64,000 nucleotides of DNA from Eledone cirrhosa. Its lineage: Eukaryota; Mollusca; Cephalopoda; Octopoda; Eledonidae. The notes below the pieces were generated by a model that saw nothing but the letters and a program-made list of their open reading frames with translations, had not been told where the DNA came from and did not search any database. Position 1 is the first letter of the stretch. The number at the start of each line of letters is the position of its first letter. A program made the position numbers and the translations under genes. Below are positions 53,101 through 64,000 of this stretch, one piece after another. Where the stretch lies: positions 115,485,302-115,549,301 of the forward strand of contig OZ024744.1 in assembly GCA_964016885.1 (NCBI GenBank), read 5' to 3'.

Positions 53101-56100
53101 TATGTAACAACACTGTCCCAGATGTGGTAGCAGTACTGTAATGTGGTCTAGGATGTCTGTATGTAAGAATACTGTACCAGATGTGGTAGCAGTACTGTAA
53201 TGTAGTCTAGGATGTCTGTATATAACAACACTATCCTAGATGTGGTAGCAGTACTGTAATGTAGTCTAGGATGTCCGTATGTAACAACACTGTCCCAGAT
53301 GTGGTAGCAGTACCGTAATGTTGTCTAGGATGTCTGTATGTAACAACAGTGTTCTAGATGTGGTAGCAGTACTGTAATGTAGTCTAGGATGTCTGTATGT
53401 AACAACACTGTCCCAGATGTGGTAGCAGTACTGTAATGTGGTCTAGGATGTCTGGATGTAACAACACTGTACCAGATGTGGTAGCAGTACTGTAATGTAG
53501 TCTAGGATGTCTGTATGTAACAACACTGTACCAGATGTGGTAGCAGTACTGTAATGTAGTCTAGGATGTCTGTATGTAACAACACTGTACCAGATGTGGT
53601 AGCAGTACTGTAATGTAGTCTAGGATGTCCGTATGTAACAACACTGTCCCAGATGTGGTAGCAGTACCGTAATGTGGTCTAGGATGTCTGTATGTAACAA
53701 CACTGTCCTAGATGTGGTAGTAGTACTGTAATGTAGTCTAGGATGTCTGTATGTAACAACACTGTCCCAGATGTGGTAGCAGTACTGTAATGTGGTCTAG
53801 GATGTCTGGATGTTACAACACTGTCCCTGATGTGGTAGCAGTACTGTAATGTGGTGTAGGATGTCAATATGTAACAACACTGTACCAGATGTGGTAGCAG
53901 TACTGTAATGTGGTCTAGGATGTCTGTACGTAAAAACACAGTCCTAGATGCGGGAGCAGTACTGTAATGTGGTCTAAGATGTCTGTATATAACAACACTG
54001 TCCCAGATGTGGTAGCAGTACTGTAATGTGGCCTAGGATCTCTGAATGTAACAACACTGTACCAGATGTGGTAGCAGTACTGTAATGTGGCCTAGGATGT
54101 CTGTATGTAACAACACTATGCCAGATGTGGTAGCAGTTCGGTAATATAGTCTAGGATGTCTGTATGTAACAACACTGTCCTAGATGTTGGAGCAGTACTG
54201 TAATGTGGTCTAGGATGTCTGTATGTAACAACACTGTCCTAGATGTAGTAGCAGTACTGTAATGTAGTCTAGGATGTCTGTATGTAACAACACTGTCCTA
54301 GATGTGGTAGCAGTACTGTGATGTAGTCTAGGATGTCTGTATGTAACAACACTGTCCTAGATGTTGTAGCAGTACTGTAATGTAGTCTAGGATGTCTGTA
54401 TATAACAACACTGTCCTAGATATGGTAGCAGTACTGTAATGTAGTCTAGGATGTCTGTATGTAACAACACTGTCCCAGATGTGGTAGCAGTACTGTAATG
54501 TGGTCTAGCATGTCTGTATGTAACAACATTGTCCTAGATGTGGTAGCAGTAATGTAATGTAGTCTAGGATGTCTGTATATAACAACACTGTCCCAGATGT
54601 GGTAGCAGTACTGTAATGTAGTCTAGGATGTCTGTATGTAACAACACTGTCCCAGATGTGGTAGCAGTACTGTAATGTGGTCTAGCATGTCTGTATGTAA
54701 CAACATTGTCCTAGATGTGGTAGCAGTAATGTAATGTAGTCTAGGATGTCTGTATATAACAACACTGTCCCAGATGTGGTAGCAGTACTGTAATGTGGTC
54801 TAGGATGTCTGTATATAACAACACTGTCCCAGAGGTGGTAGCAGTACTGTAATGTGGTCTAGGATGTCTGTATATAACAACACTGTCCCAGGTGTGGTAG
54901 CAGTACTGTAATGTGGTCTAGGATGTCTGTCTGTAACAACACTGTCCCAGATGTGGTAGCAGTACTGTAATGTAGTCTAGGATGTCTGTATGTAACAACA
55001 CTGTCCTACATGTGGTAGCAGTACTGTAATGTGGTCTAGGATGTCTGTATATAACACCACTGTCCTAGATGTGGTAGCAGTACTGTACTGTAATCTAGGA
55101 TGTCTGTCTGTAACAACACTGTCCCGGATGTGGTAGCAGTACTGTAATGTAGTCTAGGATGTCTGTATATAACAACACTGTACCAGATGTGGTAGAAGGA
55201 CTGTAATGTGGTCTAGGATGTCTGTATATAACAACACTGTCCCAGAAGTGGTAGCAGTACTGTAATGTAGTCTAGGATGTCTGTATGTAACAACACTGTC
55301 CCAGATGTGGTAGAAGGACTGTAATGTGGTCTAGGATGTCTGTATATAACAACACTGTCCTAGATGTGGTAGCAGTACTGTAATGTAGTCTAGCATGTCT
55401 GTATGTAACAACACTGTCCCAGATGTGGTAGCAGTACTGAAATGTGGTCTAGGATGTCTGTATATAACAACACTGTCCTAGATGTGGTAGCAGTACTGTA
55501 ATGTAGTCTAGCATGTCTGTATGTAACAACACTGTCCCAGATGTTGTAGCAGTACTGTAATGTGGTCTATGATGTCTGTATGTAACAACACTGTCCCAGA
55601 TGTTGTAGCAGTACTGTAATGTGGTCTAGGATGTCTGTATGTAACACTGTCCCAGATGTGGTAGCAGTACTGTAATGTAGTCTAGGATGTCTGTATGTAA
55701 CAACACTGTCCTAGATGTAGTAGCAGTACTGTAATGTATTCTAGGATGTCTGTATGTAACAACACTGTCCCAGATGTGGTAGCAGTACTGTAATGTAGTC
55801 TAGGATGTCTGTATGTAACCACACTGTCCTAGATGTGGTAGCAGTACTGTACTGTAATCTAGGATGTCTGTCTGTAACAACACTGTCCCAGATGTGGTAG
55901 CAGTACTGTAATGTGGTCTAGGATATCTGTATGTAATAACACTGTACCAGATGTGGTAGCAGTACTGTAATGTGGTCTAGGATGTCTGTATGTAACAACA
56001 CTGTCCCACATGTGGTAGCAATACTGAAATGTAGTCTAGGATGTCTGTATATAACAACACTGTCCCAAATGTGGTAGCAGTACTGTAATGAGGTCTAGGA

Positions 56101-59100
56101 TGTCTCTATGTAACAACACTGTACCAGATGTGGTAGCAGTACTGTAATGTAGTCTAGGATGTCTGTATGTAACAACACCGTAGCAGATGTGGTAGCAGTA
56201 CTGTAATGTAGTCTAGGATGTCTGTATGTACCAACACTGTCAAAGATGTGGTACAGTACTGAAATGTAGTCTAGGATGTCTGTATGTAACAACACTGTCC
56301 CAGATGTGGTAGCAGTACTGTAATGTTGTCTAGGATGTCTGTTTGTAACAACACTGTCCCAGATGTGGTAGCAGTACTGTAATGTCATCTAGGATGTCTC
56401 TATGTACCAACACTGTCCCGGATGTGGTAGCAGTACTGTAATGTGGTCTACGATGTCTGTATGTAAAAACACAGTACTAGATGCGGGAGCAGTACTGTAA
56501 TGCAGTCTAGGATGTCTGTATGTAAAACACAGTACTAGATGTGGGAGCAGTACTGTAATGTGGTCTAGGATGTCTGTATGTAACAACATTGTCCCTGATG
56601 TGGTAGCAGTACTGTAATGTGGTCTAGGATGTCTGTATATAACAACACTGTACTAGATGCGGGAGCAGTACTGTAATGTGGTCTAGGATGTCTGTATGTA
56701 ACAACACTGTCCCAGATCTGGTAGCAGTACTGTAATGTGGTCTAGGATCTCTGAATGTAACAACACTGTACCAGATGTGGTAGCAGTACTGTAATGTGGT
56801 GTAGGATGTCTATATGTAACAACACTGTCCCAGATGTGTTAGCAGTACTGTAATGTTGTCTAGGATGTCTGTATGTAAGAACACTGTCCCACATGTGGTA
56901 GTAGTACTGTAATATGGTCTAGGAAGTCTGTAGGTAATAACAACACTGTCGCAGATGTGGTAGCACTACTTTAATGTGGTCTATGATGTCTGTATGTAAC
57001 AACACTGTCCTAGGTGTGGTAGCAGTACTGTAATGTGGTCTAGGATGTCTGTATGTAACAACACTGTCCTAGATGTGGTAGCAGTACTGTAATGTAGTCT
57101 AGGATGTCTGTATGTAACAACACTGTCCTAGATATAGTAGCCATACTGTAATGTAGTGTAGGATGTCTGTATATATCAACACAGTCCCAGATGTGGTAGC
57201 AGTACTGGAATGTGGTCTAGGATGTCTGTATGTAACAACACTGTCCTAGATGTGGTAGTAGTACTGTAATGTTGTCTAGGATGTCTGTATGTAACAATAC
57301 TGTCCCAGGTGTGGTAGCAGTACTGTAATGTGGTCTAGGATGTCTGTACGTAACAACACTGTACCAGACGTGGTAGCAGTACTGTAATGTGGTCTAGGAT
57401 GTCTGTATATAACAACACTGTCCTAGATGTGGTAGCAGTACTGTAATATAGTCTAGCATGTCTGTATGTAACAACACTGTCCCAGACGTGGTAGCAGTAC
57501 TGTAATGTAGTCTAGCATGTCTGTATGTAACAATACTGTCCCAGATGTGGTAGCAGTACTGTAATGAGGTCTAGGATGTCTGTATGTTAAAACACTGTAC
57601 CAGATGTGGTAGCAGTACTGTAATTTGGTCTAGGATGTCTGTATGTAACAACACTGTCCGAGATGTTGTAGCAGTACTGTAATATGGTCTAGGATGTCTC
57701 TAAGTAACAACACTGTCCCACATGTGGTAGCAGTACTGTAATGTGGTCTAGGATGTCTGTATATAAGACTGACCCGGATGTGGTAGCAGTACTGTAATGT
57801 AGTGTAGGATGTCTGTATGTAACAACACTGTACCAGATGTGGTGGCAGTACTGTAATGAGGTCTAGGATGTCTGTGTGTAACATCACTGTCCCCGATGTG
57901 GTAGCAGTACTGTAATGTTGTCTAGGATGTCTGTATGTAACAACACTGTCCCAGATGTGGTAGCAGTACTGTAATGTGGTCTAGGATGTCTCTATATAAC
58001 AACACTATCCTAGATATGGTAGCAGTACTGTAATGTAGTCTAGGCTGTCTGTATGTAACAACACTGTCCTAGATGTGGTAGCAGTACTGTAATGTAATCT
58101 AGGATGTCTGTCTGTAACAACACTGTCCCAGATGTGGTAGCAGTACTGTAATGTGGTCTAGGATATCTGTATGTAATAACACTGTACCAGATGTGGTAGC
58201 AGTACTGTAATGTGGTCTAGGATGTCTGTATGTAACAACACTGTCCCACATGTGGTAGCAATACTGAAATGTAGTCTAGGATGTCTGTATATAACAACAC
58301 TGTCCCAAATGTGGTAGCAGTACTGTAATGAGGTCTAGGATGTCTGTATGTAACAACACTGTCCCAGATGTGGCGGCAGTACTGTAATATAGTCTACGAT
58401 GTCTGTATGTAACAACACTGTGCCAGATGTGGTAGCAGTACTGTAATGTGGTCTAGGGTGTCTGTATATAACAACACTGCCCCAGATGTGGTAGCAGTAC
58501 TGTAATGTGGTCTAGCATGTCTGTATGTAACAACACTGTCCCAGATGTGGTAGCAGTAATGTAATGTGGTCTAGGACGTCTGTATGTAACAACACTGTAC
58601 CAGATGTGGTAGAAGTACTGTAATGTGGTCTAGGATGTCTCTATGTAACAACACTGTCCTATTTATGGTAGCAGTACTGTAATGTGGCCTAGGAAGTCAG
58701 TATGTAACAACACTGTACTAGATGCGGGAGCAGTACTGTAATGTGGTCTAGGATGTCTATATGTAACAACACTGTCTTAGATGTGGTAGCAGTACTGTAA
58801 TGTGGTCTAGGATGTCTGTATGTAACAACACTGTCCTAGATGTGGTAGCAGTACTGTAATGTGGTCTAGGATGTCTGTATGTAACAACACTGTCCTAGGT
58901 GTGGTAGCAGTACTGTAATGTGGTGTAGGAAGCCTGTATGTAACAACACTGTACCAGATGTGGTAGCAGTACTGTAATGTGGTCTAGTATGTCTGTATGT
59001 AACAACACTGTCCTATTTATGGTAGCAGTACTGTACTGTGGTCTAGGATGTCTGTATATAACAACACTATCCTAGATGTGGTAGCAGTACTGTAATGTAG

Positions 59101-62100
59101 TCTAGGATGTCTGTATGTGACAACACTGTCCCAGATGTGGTAGTGGTACTGTAATGTGGTCTAGTATGTCTGTATGTAACAACACTGTCCTAGATGTGGT
59201 AGCCGTACTGTAATGTAGTCTAGGATGTCTGTATGTCACAACACTGTACCAGATGTGGTAGCTGTACCTTAATGTGGTCTAGGATGTCTGTATGTAACAA
59301 CACTGTACCAGATGTGGTAGTAGTACTGTAATGTGGTCTAGGATGTCTGTATGTAACAACACTGTCCTAGATGTGGTAGCAGTACTGTAATGTGGTCTAG
59401 GATGTCTGTATGTAACAACACTGTACCAGACGTGGTAGCAGTACTGTAATGTGGTCTAGGATGTCTATATAACAACACTGTCCCAGATGTGGTAGCAGTA
59501 CTGTAATGTAGTCTAGGATGTCTGTATGTAACAACACTGTCCCAGATGTGGTAGCAGTACTGTAATGTGGTCTAGGATGTCTGTATGTAACAACACTGTC
59601 CTAGATGTGGTAGCAGTACTGTAATGTAGTCTAGGATGTCTGTATGTGACAACACTGTCCCAGATGTGGTAGTGGTACTGTAATGTTGTCTAGTATGTCT
59701 GTATGTAACAACACTGTCCCAGATGTGGTAGCAGTACTGTAATGTGGTCTAGGATGTCTGTATGTAACAACACTGTCCTAGATGTGGTAGCAGTACTGTA
59801 ATGTGGTCTAGGATGTCTGTATGTAACAACACTGTCCCAGATGTGGTAGCAGTACTGTAATGTGGTCTAGGATGTCTGTATGTAACAACACTGTCCCAGA
59901 TGTGGTAGCAGTACTGTAATGTAGTCTAGGATGTCTGTATGTAACAACACTGTCCCAGATGTGGTAGCAGTACTGTAATGTAGTCTAGGATGTCTGTATA
60001 TAACAACACTGTACCAGATGTGGTAGCAGTACTGTAATGTGGTCTAGGATGTCTGTATATAACAACACTGTACCAGACGTGGTAGCAGTACTGTAATGTG
60101 GTCTAGGATGTCTGTATTTAACAACACTGTCCCAGATGTGGTAGCAGTACTGTAATGTGGTCTAGGATGTCTGTATGTAACAACACTGTCCCAGATGTGG
60201 TAGCAGTACTGTAATGTGGTCTAGGATGTCTGGATGTAACAACACTGTCCTAGATGTGGTAGCAATACTGTAATGTGGTCTAGGATGTCTGTATGTAACA
60301 ATACTGTCCCAGATGTGGTAGCAGTACTGTAATGTGGTCTAGGATGTCTGTATGTAACAATACTGTCCCAGATGTGGTAGCAGTACTGTAATGTAGTCTG
60401 AGATGTCTGTATGTAACAACACTGTCCCAGACGTAGTAGCAGTACTGTAATGTTGTCTAGGATGTCTGTATGTAACAACACTGTCCCAGATCTGGTAGTA
60501 GTACTGTAATGTGGTGTAGGATGTCTGTATATAACAACACTGTCCCAGATGTGGTATCAATGCTGTAATGTGGTCTAGGATGTCTGTATGTAACAACACT
60601 GTCCCAGATGTGGTAGCAGTACTGTAATGTGGTGTAGGATGTCTGTATGTAACAACACTGTCCCCGATGTGGTAGCAGTACTGTAATGTAGTCTAGGATG
60701 TCTCTATATAACAACACTGTCCCAGATGTGGTAGCAGTACTGTAATGTGGTCTAGGATGTCTGTATGTAACAACACTGTCCTAGATGTGGTAACAGTACT
60801 GTAATGTGGTCTAGGATGTCTATGTAACAACACTGTCCCAGATGTGGTAGCAATGCTGTAATGTGGTCTAGGATGTCTGTATATAACAACACTGTCCTAG
60901 ATGTGGTAGCAGTACTGTAATGTGGTCTAGGATGTCTGTATGTAACAACACTGTCCTAGATGTGGTAACAGTACTGTAATGTGGTCTAGGATGTCTATGT
61001 AACAACACTGTCCCAGATGTGGTAGCAATGCTGTAATGTGGTCTAGGATGTCTCTATATAACAACACTGTCCCAGATGTGGTAGCAGTACTGTAATGTGG
61101 TCTAGGAAGTCTGTATGTAACAACACTGTCCCAGATGTGGTAGCAGTACTGTAATGTGGTCTAGGATGTCTGTATGTAACAACACTGTACCAGATGAGGT
61201 AACAGTACTGTAATGCAGTCTAGTATGTCTGTGGGTATCAACACTGTCCCAGATGTGGTAGCAGTACTGTAATGTGGTCTAGGATGTCTGTAACACCACT
61301 GTCCCAGATGTGGTAGCAGTACTGTAATGTGGTCTAGGATGTCTGTATATAACAACACTGTCCCAGATGTGGTAGCAGTACTGTAATGTGGTCTACGATG
61401 TCTGTATGTAACAACACTGTACCAGATGTGGTAGCAGGACTGTAACGTGGTCTAGGATGTCAGTATGTAACAACACTGACCCAGGTGTGGTAGCAGTACT
61501 GTAAGTGGTCTAGGATGTCTGTATGTAACAACACTGTCCCAGGTGTGGTAGCAGTACTGTAATGTGGTCTAGGATGTCTGTATGTAACAACACTGTCCTA
61601 GATGTGGTAGCAGTACTGTAATATAGTCTAGGATGTCTGTATGTAACAACACTCTCCTAAATGTGGTAGCAGTACTGTAATGTGGTCTAAGATATCTGTA
61701 TATAACAACACTGTCCCAGATGTAGTAGCAGTACTGTAATGTAGTCTAGGATGTCTGTATGTAACAACACTGTCCCAGATGTGGTAGCAGTACTATAATG
61801 AGGTCTAGGGTGTCTGTAACACCATTGTCCCAGATGTGGTAATTATACTGTAATATAGCCTAGGATGTCTGTATGTAATATCAACACTGTCCTAGATGTG
61901 GTAGCAGTACTGTAATGTGATCTAGGATGTCTGTATGTAACAACACTGTCCTAGATGTGGTAGCAGTACTGTAATGTAGTCTAGGATGTCTGTATGTAAC
62001 TACACTGTCCCAGATGTGGTAGCAGTACTGTAATGTTGTCTAGGATGTCTGTATGTAAGAACACTGTCCCACATGTGGTAGCAGTACTGTAATGTGGTCT

Positions 62101-63012
62101 AGGATGTCTGTAGGTAATAACAACACTGTCGCAGATGTGGTAGCACTACTTTAATGTGGTCTAGGATGTCTGTATGTAACAACACTGTCCCAGATGTGGT
62201 AGCAGTACTGTAATGTAGTCTAGGATGTCTGTATGTAACAACACTGTGCCAGATGTGGTAGCAGTACTGTAATGTGGTCTAGGATGTCTGTATGTAACAA
62301 CACTGTCCCAGATGTGTTAGCAGTACTGTAATGTAGTCTAGGATGTTTGTATGTAACAACACTGTCCCAGATGTGGTAGCAGTACTGTAATGTGGTCTAG
62401 GATGTCTGTATGTAACAACACTGTACCAGATGTGGTAGCAGTACTGTAATGTGGTCTATGATGTCTGTATGTAACAACACTGTCCCAGGTGTGGTAGCAG
62501 TACTGTAATGTAGTCTAGGATGTCTGTATGTAACAACACTGTCCCAGATGTGGTAGCAGTACTGTAATGAGGTCTAGGATGTCTGTATGTAACAACACTG
62601 TCCCAGATGTGGTAGTAGTACTGTAATATGGTCTAGGATGTCTGTATATAACAACACTGTCCCAGATGTGGTAGCAGTACTGTAATGTGGTCTAGGATGT
62701 CTGTATGTAACAACACTGTCCCAGGTGTGGTAGCAGTACTGTAATGTAGTCTAGGATGTCTGTATGTAACAACACTGTCCCAGATGTGGTAGCAGTACTG
62801 TAATGAGGTCTAGGATGTCTGTATGTAACAACACTGTCCCAGATGTGGTAGTAGTACTGTAATATGGTCTAGGATGTCTGTATATAACAACACTGTCCCA
62901 GATGTGGTAGCAGTACTGTAATATGGTCTAGGATGTCTGTATATAACAACACTGTCCCAGATGTGGTAGCAGTACTGTAATATTGTCTAGGATGTCTGCA
63001 TATAACAACACT
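50119..63012. repeat. 59-bp tandem satellite, right part
   Basis: Continues the same monomer in the same orientation after the LINE. Block duplications are fewer and point and indel variants more frequent than at 21-48 kb, for example shortened monomers near 50636, 51145 and 61285-61300. A disordered patch lies at about 52800-52935. The last monomer fades at TATAACAACACTCTC (63001-63014). Confidence 0.96.
52800..52935. repeat. Scrambled satellite patch
   Basis: Monomer pieces (GGTAGCAGTACTG, TGTAACACACTGTCC, TTCTGTATGTAACG) appear with insertions, deletions and novel joints such as GCAGGTACTATGTTAACTG. Regular 59-bp spacing is lost for about two monomers and returns at about 52930. Confidence 0.8.
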
Positions 63013-63074
63013 CTCATCCAGGTTTCTCAAATACTCTGCATTCTAGTTTCTCTTCTATATAGCAATGCAGATTG

Positions 63075-63410
63075 GACTCAGCTACGATACCATTCATCTT
63101 TCACTCAGAGGGAAAAAACCCATCGTTATCAACGGAGGTAGTAGTTCCCTAAACTTCTTCCATCCAGTCCTTATTCTAGCTATGTTCTCAGAACAACCTC
63201 CTCCGCCACTAATTAGATGACCTAGGTAATAGAAGCTATCAACTACTTCTATGGTACCTTTGTTATCAACAGAAGTAGTAACTCCCTGAACTTTTTCCAT
63301 CATGTCCTTACTGATGCTTCTGTTCTTTCAGAACACCCAACTCCACTAATTTGATCACTCAGGTAACAGAATCTATCAATTAATTCTGAGGATCCACCTC
63401 AGCATTTGGT
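63075..63410 (-). mobile_element. LINE reverse-transcriptase remnant with tandem duplication
   Basis: Two adjacent minus-strand copies of the same LINE segment. The upstream copy (about 63400-63260) reads 'LIDRFCYLSDQISGVGCSE...RT', a stop, 'WKKFRELLLLLITK'. The downstream copy (about 63258-63094) reads 'EVVDSFYYLGHLISGGGG', then 'CSENIARIRTGWKKFREL' and 'LPPLITMGFFPLSER'. The repeated 'AGGTAA(C/T)AGAA(T/G)CTATC' string at 63361 and 63224 gives an offset of 137 bp. The segment corresponds to the start of the LINE part preserved at 49252. It has no catalytic core and is a dead fragment. Confidence 0.75.
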
Positions 63411-63447
63411 TCATTTTTAAGTATAAATAGTTGGGTCAAGCAACCAT

Positions 63448-63580
63448 GCTTTGCTCATACATTCCATCTCTGGAAACCATGAAAACATGGAATGTATGAG
63501 CATGATGTGGTCATCAGACTATATCAACCTGTCCAACCCATGTCAACATGGAAAATAGATGTAAAATGATGAAATAAATA
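63448..63580 (+). mobile_element. Degenerate LINE/SINE tail
   Basis: Contains 'CATGCTTTGCTCATACATTC', 'GATGTGGTCATCAGAC', 'CCTGTCCAACCCATG', 'TCAACATGGAAAATAG' and 'ATGTAAAATGATGAAATAAA'. This block order parallels the tail at 49990-50118 (CATGGTCAGCCGACC, CTAACCCATG, GCGTGGAAGAACGG, GTAAAACGGTGATGATG). The remnant is diverged and ends immediately before the small exon. Confidence 0.6.
63453..63501. repeat. 14-bp perfect inverted repeat
   Basis: GCTCATACATTCCA (63453-63466) is matched by TGGAATGTATGAGC (63488-63501) with 21 bases between, so a hairpin is possible. It lies in the degenerate tail element, 88 bases from the small exon. Confidence 0.8.
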
Positions 63581-63588
63581 AAACATAC

Positions 63589-63617
63589 CAGTTTGCATTT
63601 GGGAAAAATCCACATTT
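63589..63617 (-). CDS. 29-nt micro-exon of the same gene
   Basis: On the minus strand a strong pyrimidine tract and acceptor (TTCTTCATTTTCAG) precede 29 nt, followed by donor CTG|GTATGT (donor bases 63588-63583). Read in the only phase that joins the exon at 9223-9371, it supplies the last base of a codon, then NVDFSQMQT, then the first base of a Gly codon completed by the next exon. The joined peptide runs without a stop across the two splice junctions seen. Such a short exon could occur by chance, but boundaries and phase both agree. The upstream exon lies to the right, outside the window, and must end with two codon bases. Confidence 0.6.
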
Positions 63618-64000
63618 CTGAAAATGAAGAAAATAAAAATATATTAAAATAAAATAAAGTAACAAGATAGAGTTGTTATTAATGTTATAATAAAAGTTAA
63701 TTAATTTGTTGAGATGACAAGTGTCTCAGTCTTCGCAGCACTCAGCATCACACACCTGTCAAGTGTATGCCAAGTTACATAATACCACCTGATCAACTAA
63801 TTCCATCTGACTGACCCTACATTCACCTGTCTTGATAAAATTCCCACCTGGTTGCACATGTCAGTTCCATTCAGCTGGAATCTGACTTCAGATCAGCAAA
63901 TAAAGTGTTCTGACAGACCATCTGCAGACTTCGTAATAAGAAGTCCTCTTTCACCCTTGTTATCATGAACACATCTGGAGTTCTCCTCTCTTCAGAGAGA
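63618..64000. other. Intronic flank, no feature seen
   Basis: AT-rich up to about 63710 and then more balanced sequence. No exon with convincing splice sites, no repeat seen elsewhere in the window, and no RNA gene were found. Confidence 0.4.

Larger units (their letters stand above)
9372..63588 (-). other. 54.2-kb intron filled by satellite DNA
   Basis: Inferred from the exon pair 63589-63617 and 9223-9371. The donor GTATGT is at 63588-63583 and the acceptor TTTTAG at 9377-9372. About 98% of its length is the 59-bp satellite plus one LINE insertion. Short unique stretches remain at its 3' end (9372-9630) and, at its 5' end, the LINE and SINE remnants (63013-63588). If the exon pairing is right, the satellite is transcribed in the CTACCACATCTGGGACAG orientation as pre-mRNA. 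Confidence 0.6.

Noticed and set aside
14194..61358. Many minus-strand open frames of 66-164 codons with a repeated LLHTDILDHITVLLPHLGQCC-like pattern
   Set aside because: They are the 59-bp satellite read through rotating frames (59 is not a multiple of 3). The one I checked begins at GTG rather than ATG. The standard monomer carries a TAG in one frame, so lengths depend on chance variants. No splice or codon evidence supports translation.
9631..63012. CRISPR-like array
   Set aside because: Repeats are directly adjacent with no unique spacers and the genome context is animal; it is a satellite.
9631..63012. Centromeric or telomeric array
   Set aside because: The monomer has no telomere motif. 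With exons on both sides and a length of about 53 kb, an intronic satellite is the simpler reading, although other copies elsewhere in the genome cannot be excluded.
63094..63303. 69-codon minus-strand open frame as a host gene
   Set aside because: The peptide is the LINE segment DSFYYLG...GWKKFRELLPPL, a fragment with no start context, duplicated alongside a broken copy.

Overview
The window is non-coding-rich animal DNA, most likely from a cephalopod mollusc (octopus or squid type). The grounds are the dispersed repeats. One family has an 'AACCCATGCTAGC...GTGGAA...GGACG' block followed by (GATGAT)n. A second is a SINE-like family with 'GACCCCAGTA', 'GGATGAAAGGCAAAGT' and 'GGAATTTGAACTCAGAAC' blocks ending in (AAT)n. 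A third is a piggyBac-type MITE. I associate these with cephalopod genomes from memory; no search was run. Nothing looks bacterial: there are no operons, and the long open frames are by-products of repeats.

One split gene on the minus strand can be supported. Three exons (63589-63617, 9223-9371, 644-759) have GT/AG boundaries, mutually compatible phases and one continuous open frame. It encodes a Pro/Met/Ser/Gln/Ala-rich, apparently disordered segment of a protein I do not recognise. The other exons lie outside the window. The two introns are about 54.2 kb (9372-63588) and 8.5 kb (760-9222).

The large intron is almost entirely one tandem satellite with a 59-bp monomer (about 9631-63012, roughly 890 monomers). 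It has higher-order structure, including a 6003-bp block repeated twice in direct succession at near identity (about 21375-27377 and 27378-33380) and many shorter block duplications. One 5'-truncated LINE with its 3' tail (49248-50118) interrupts it.

The smaller intron is a patchwork: a 79-bp repeat apparently amplified from a MITE end; 27-bp and 56-bp minisatellites; three SINE remnants in a row; a minus-strand LINE endonuclease remnant containing a 35-bp minisatellite; a LINE 3' remnant; a 220-bp MITE with TTAA target duplications; another LINE/SINE tail; and a plus-strand LINE C-terminal remnant containing a minisatellite of about 64 bp. The right edge (63075-63410) holds a minus-strand LINE reverse-transcriptase remnant with a 137-bp internal tandem duplication.

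The most interesting pattern is that several independent tandem arrays sit in frame context inside LINE remnants and can be read as amplified pieces of the LINE ORF, next to a very large, recently rearranged satellite within an intron. I found no new enzyme system or defence locus.
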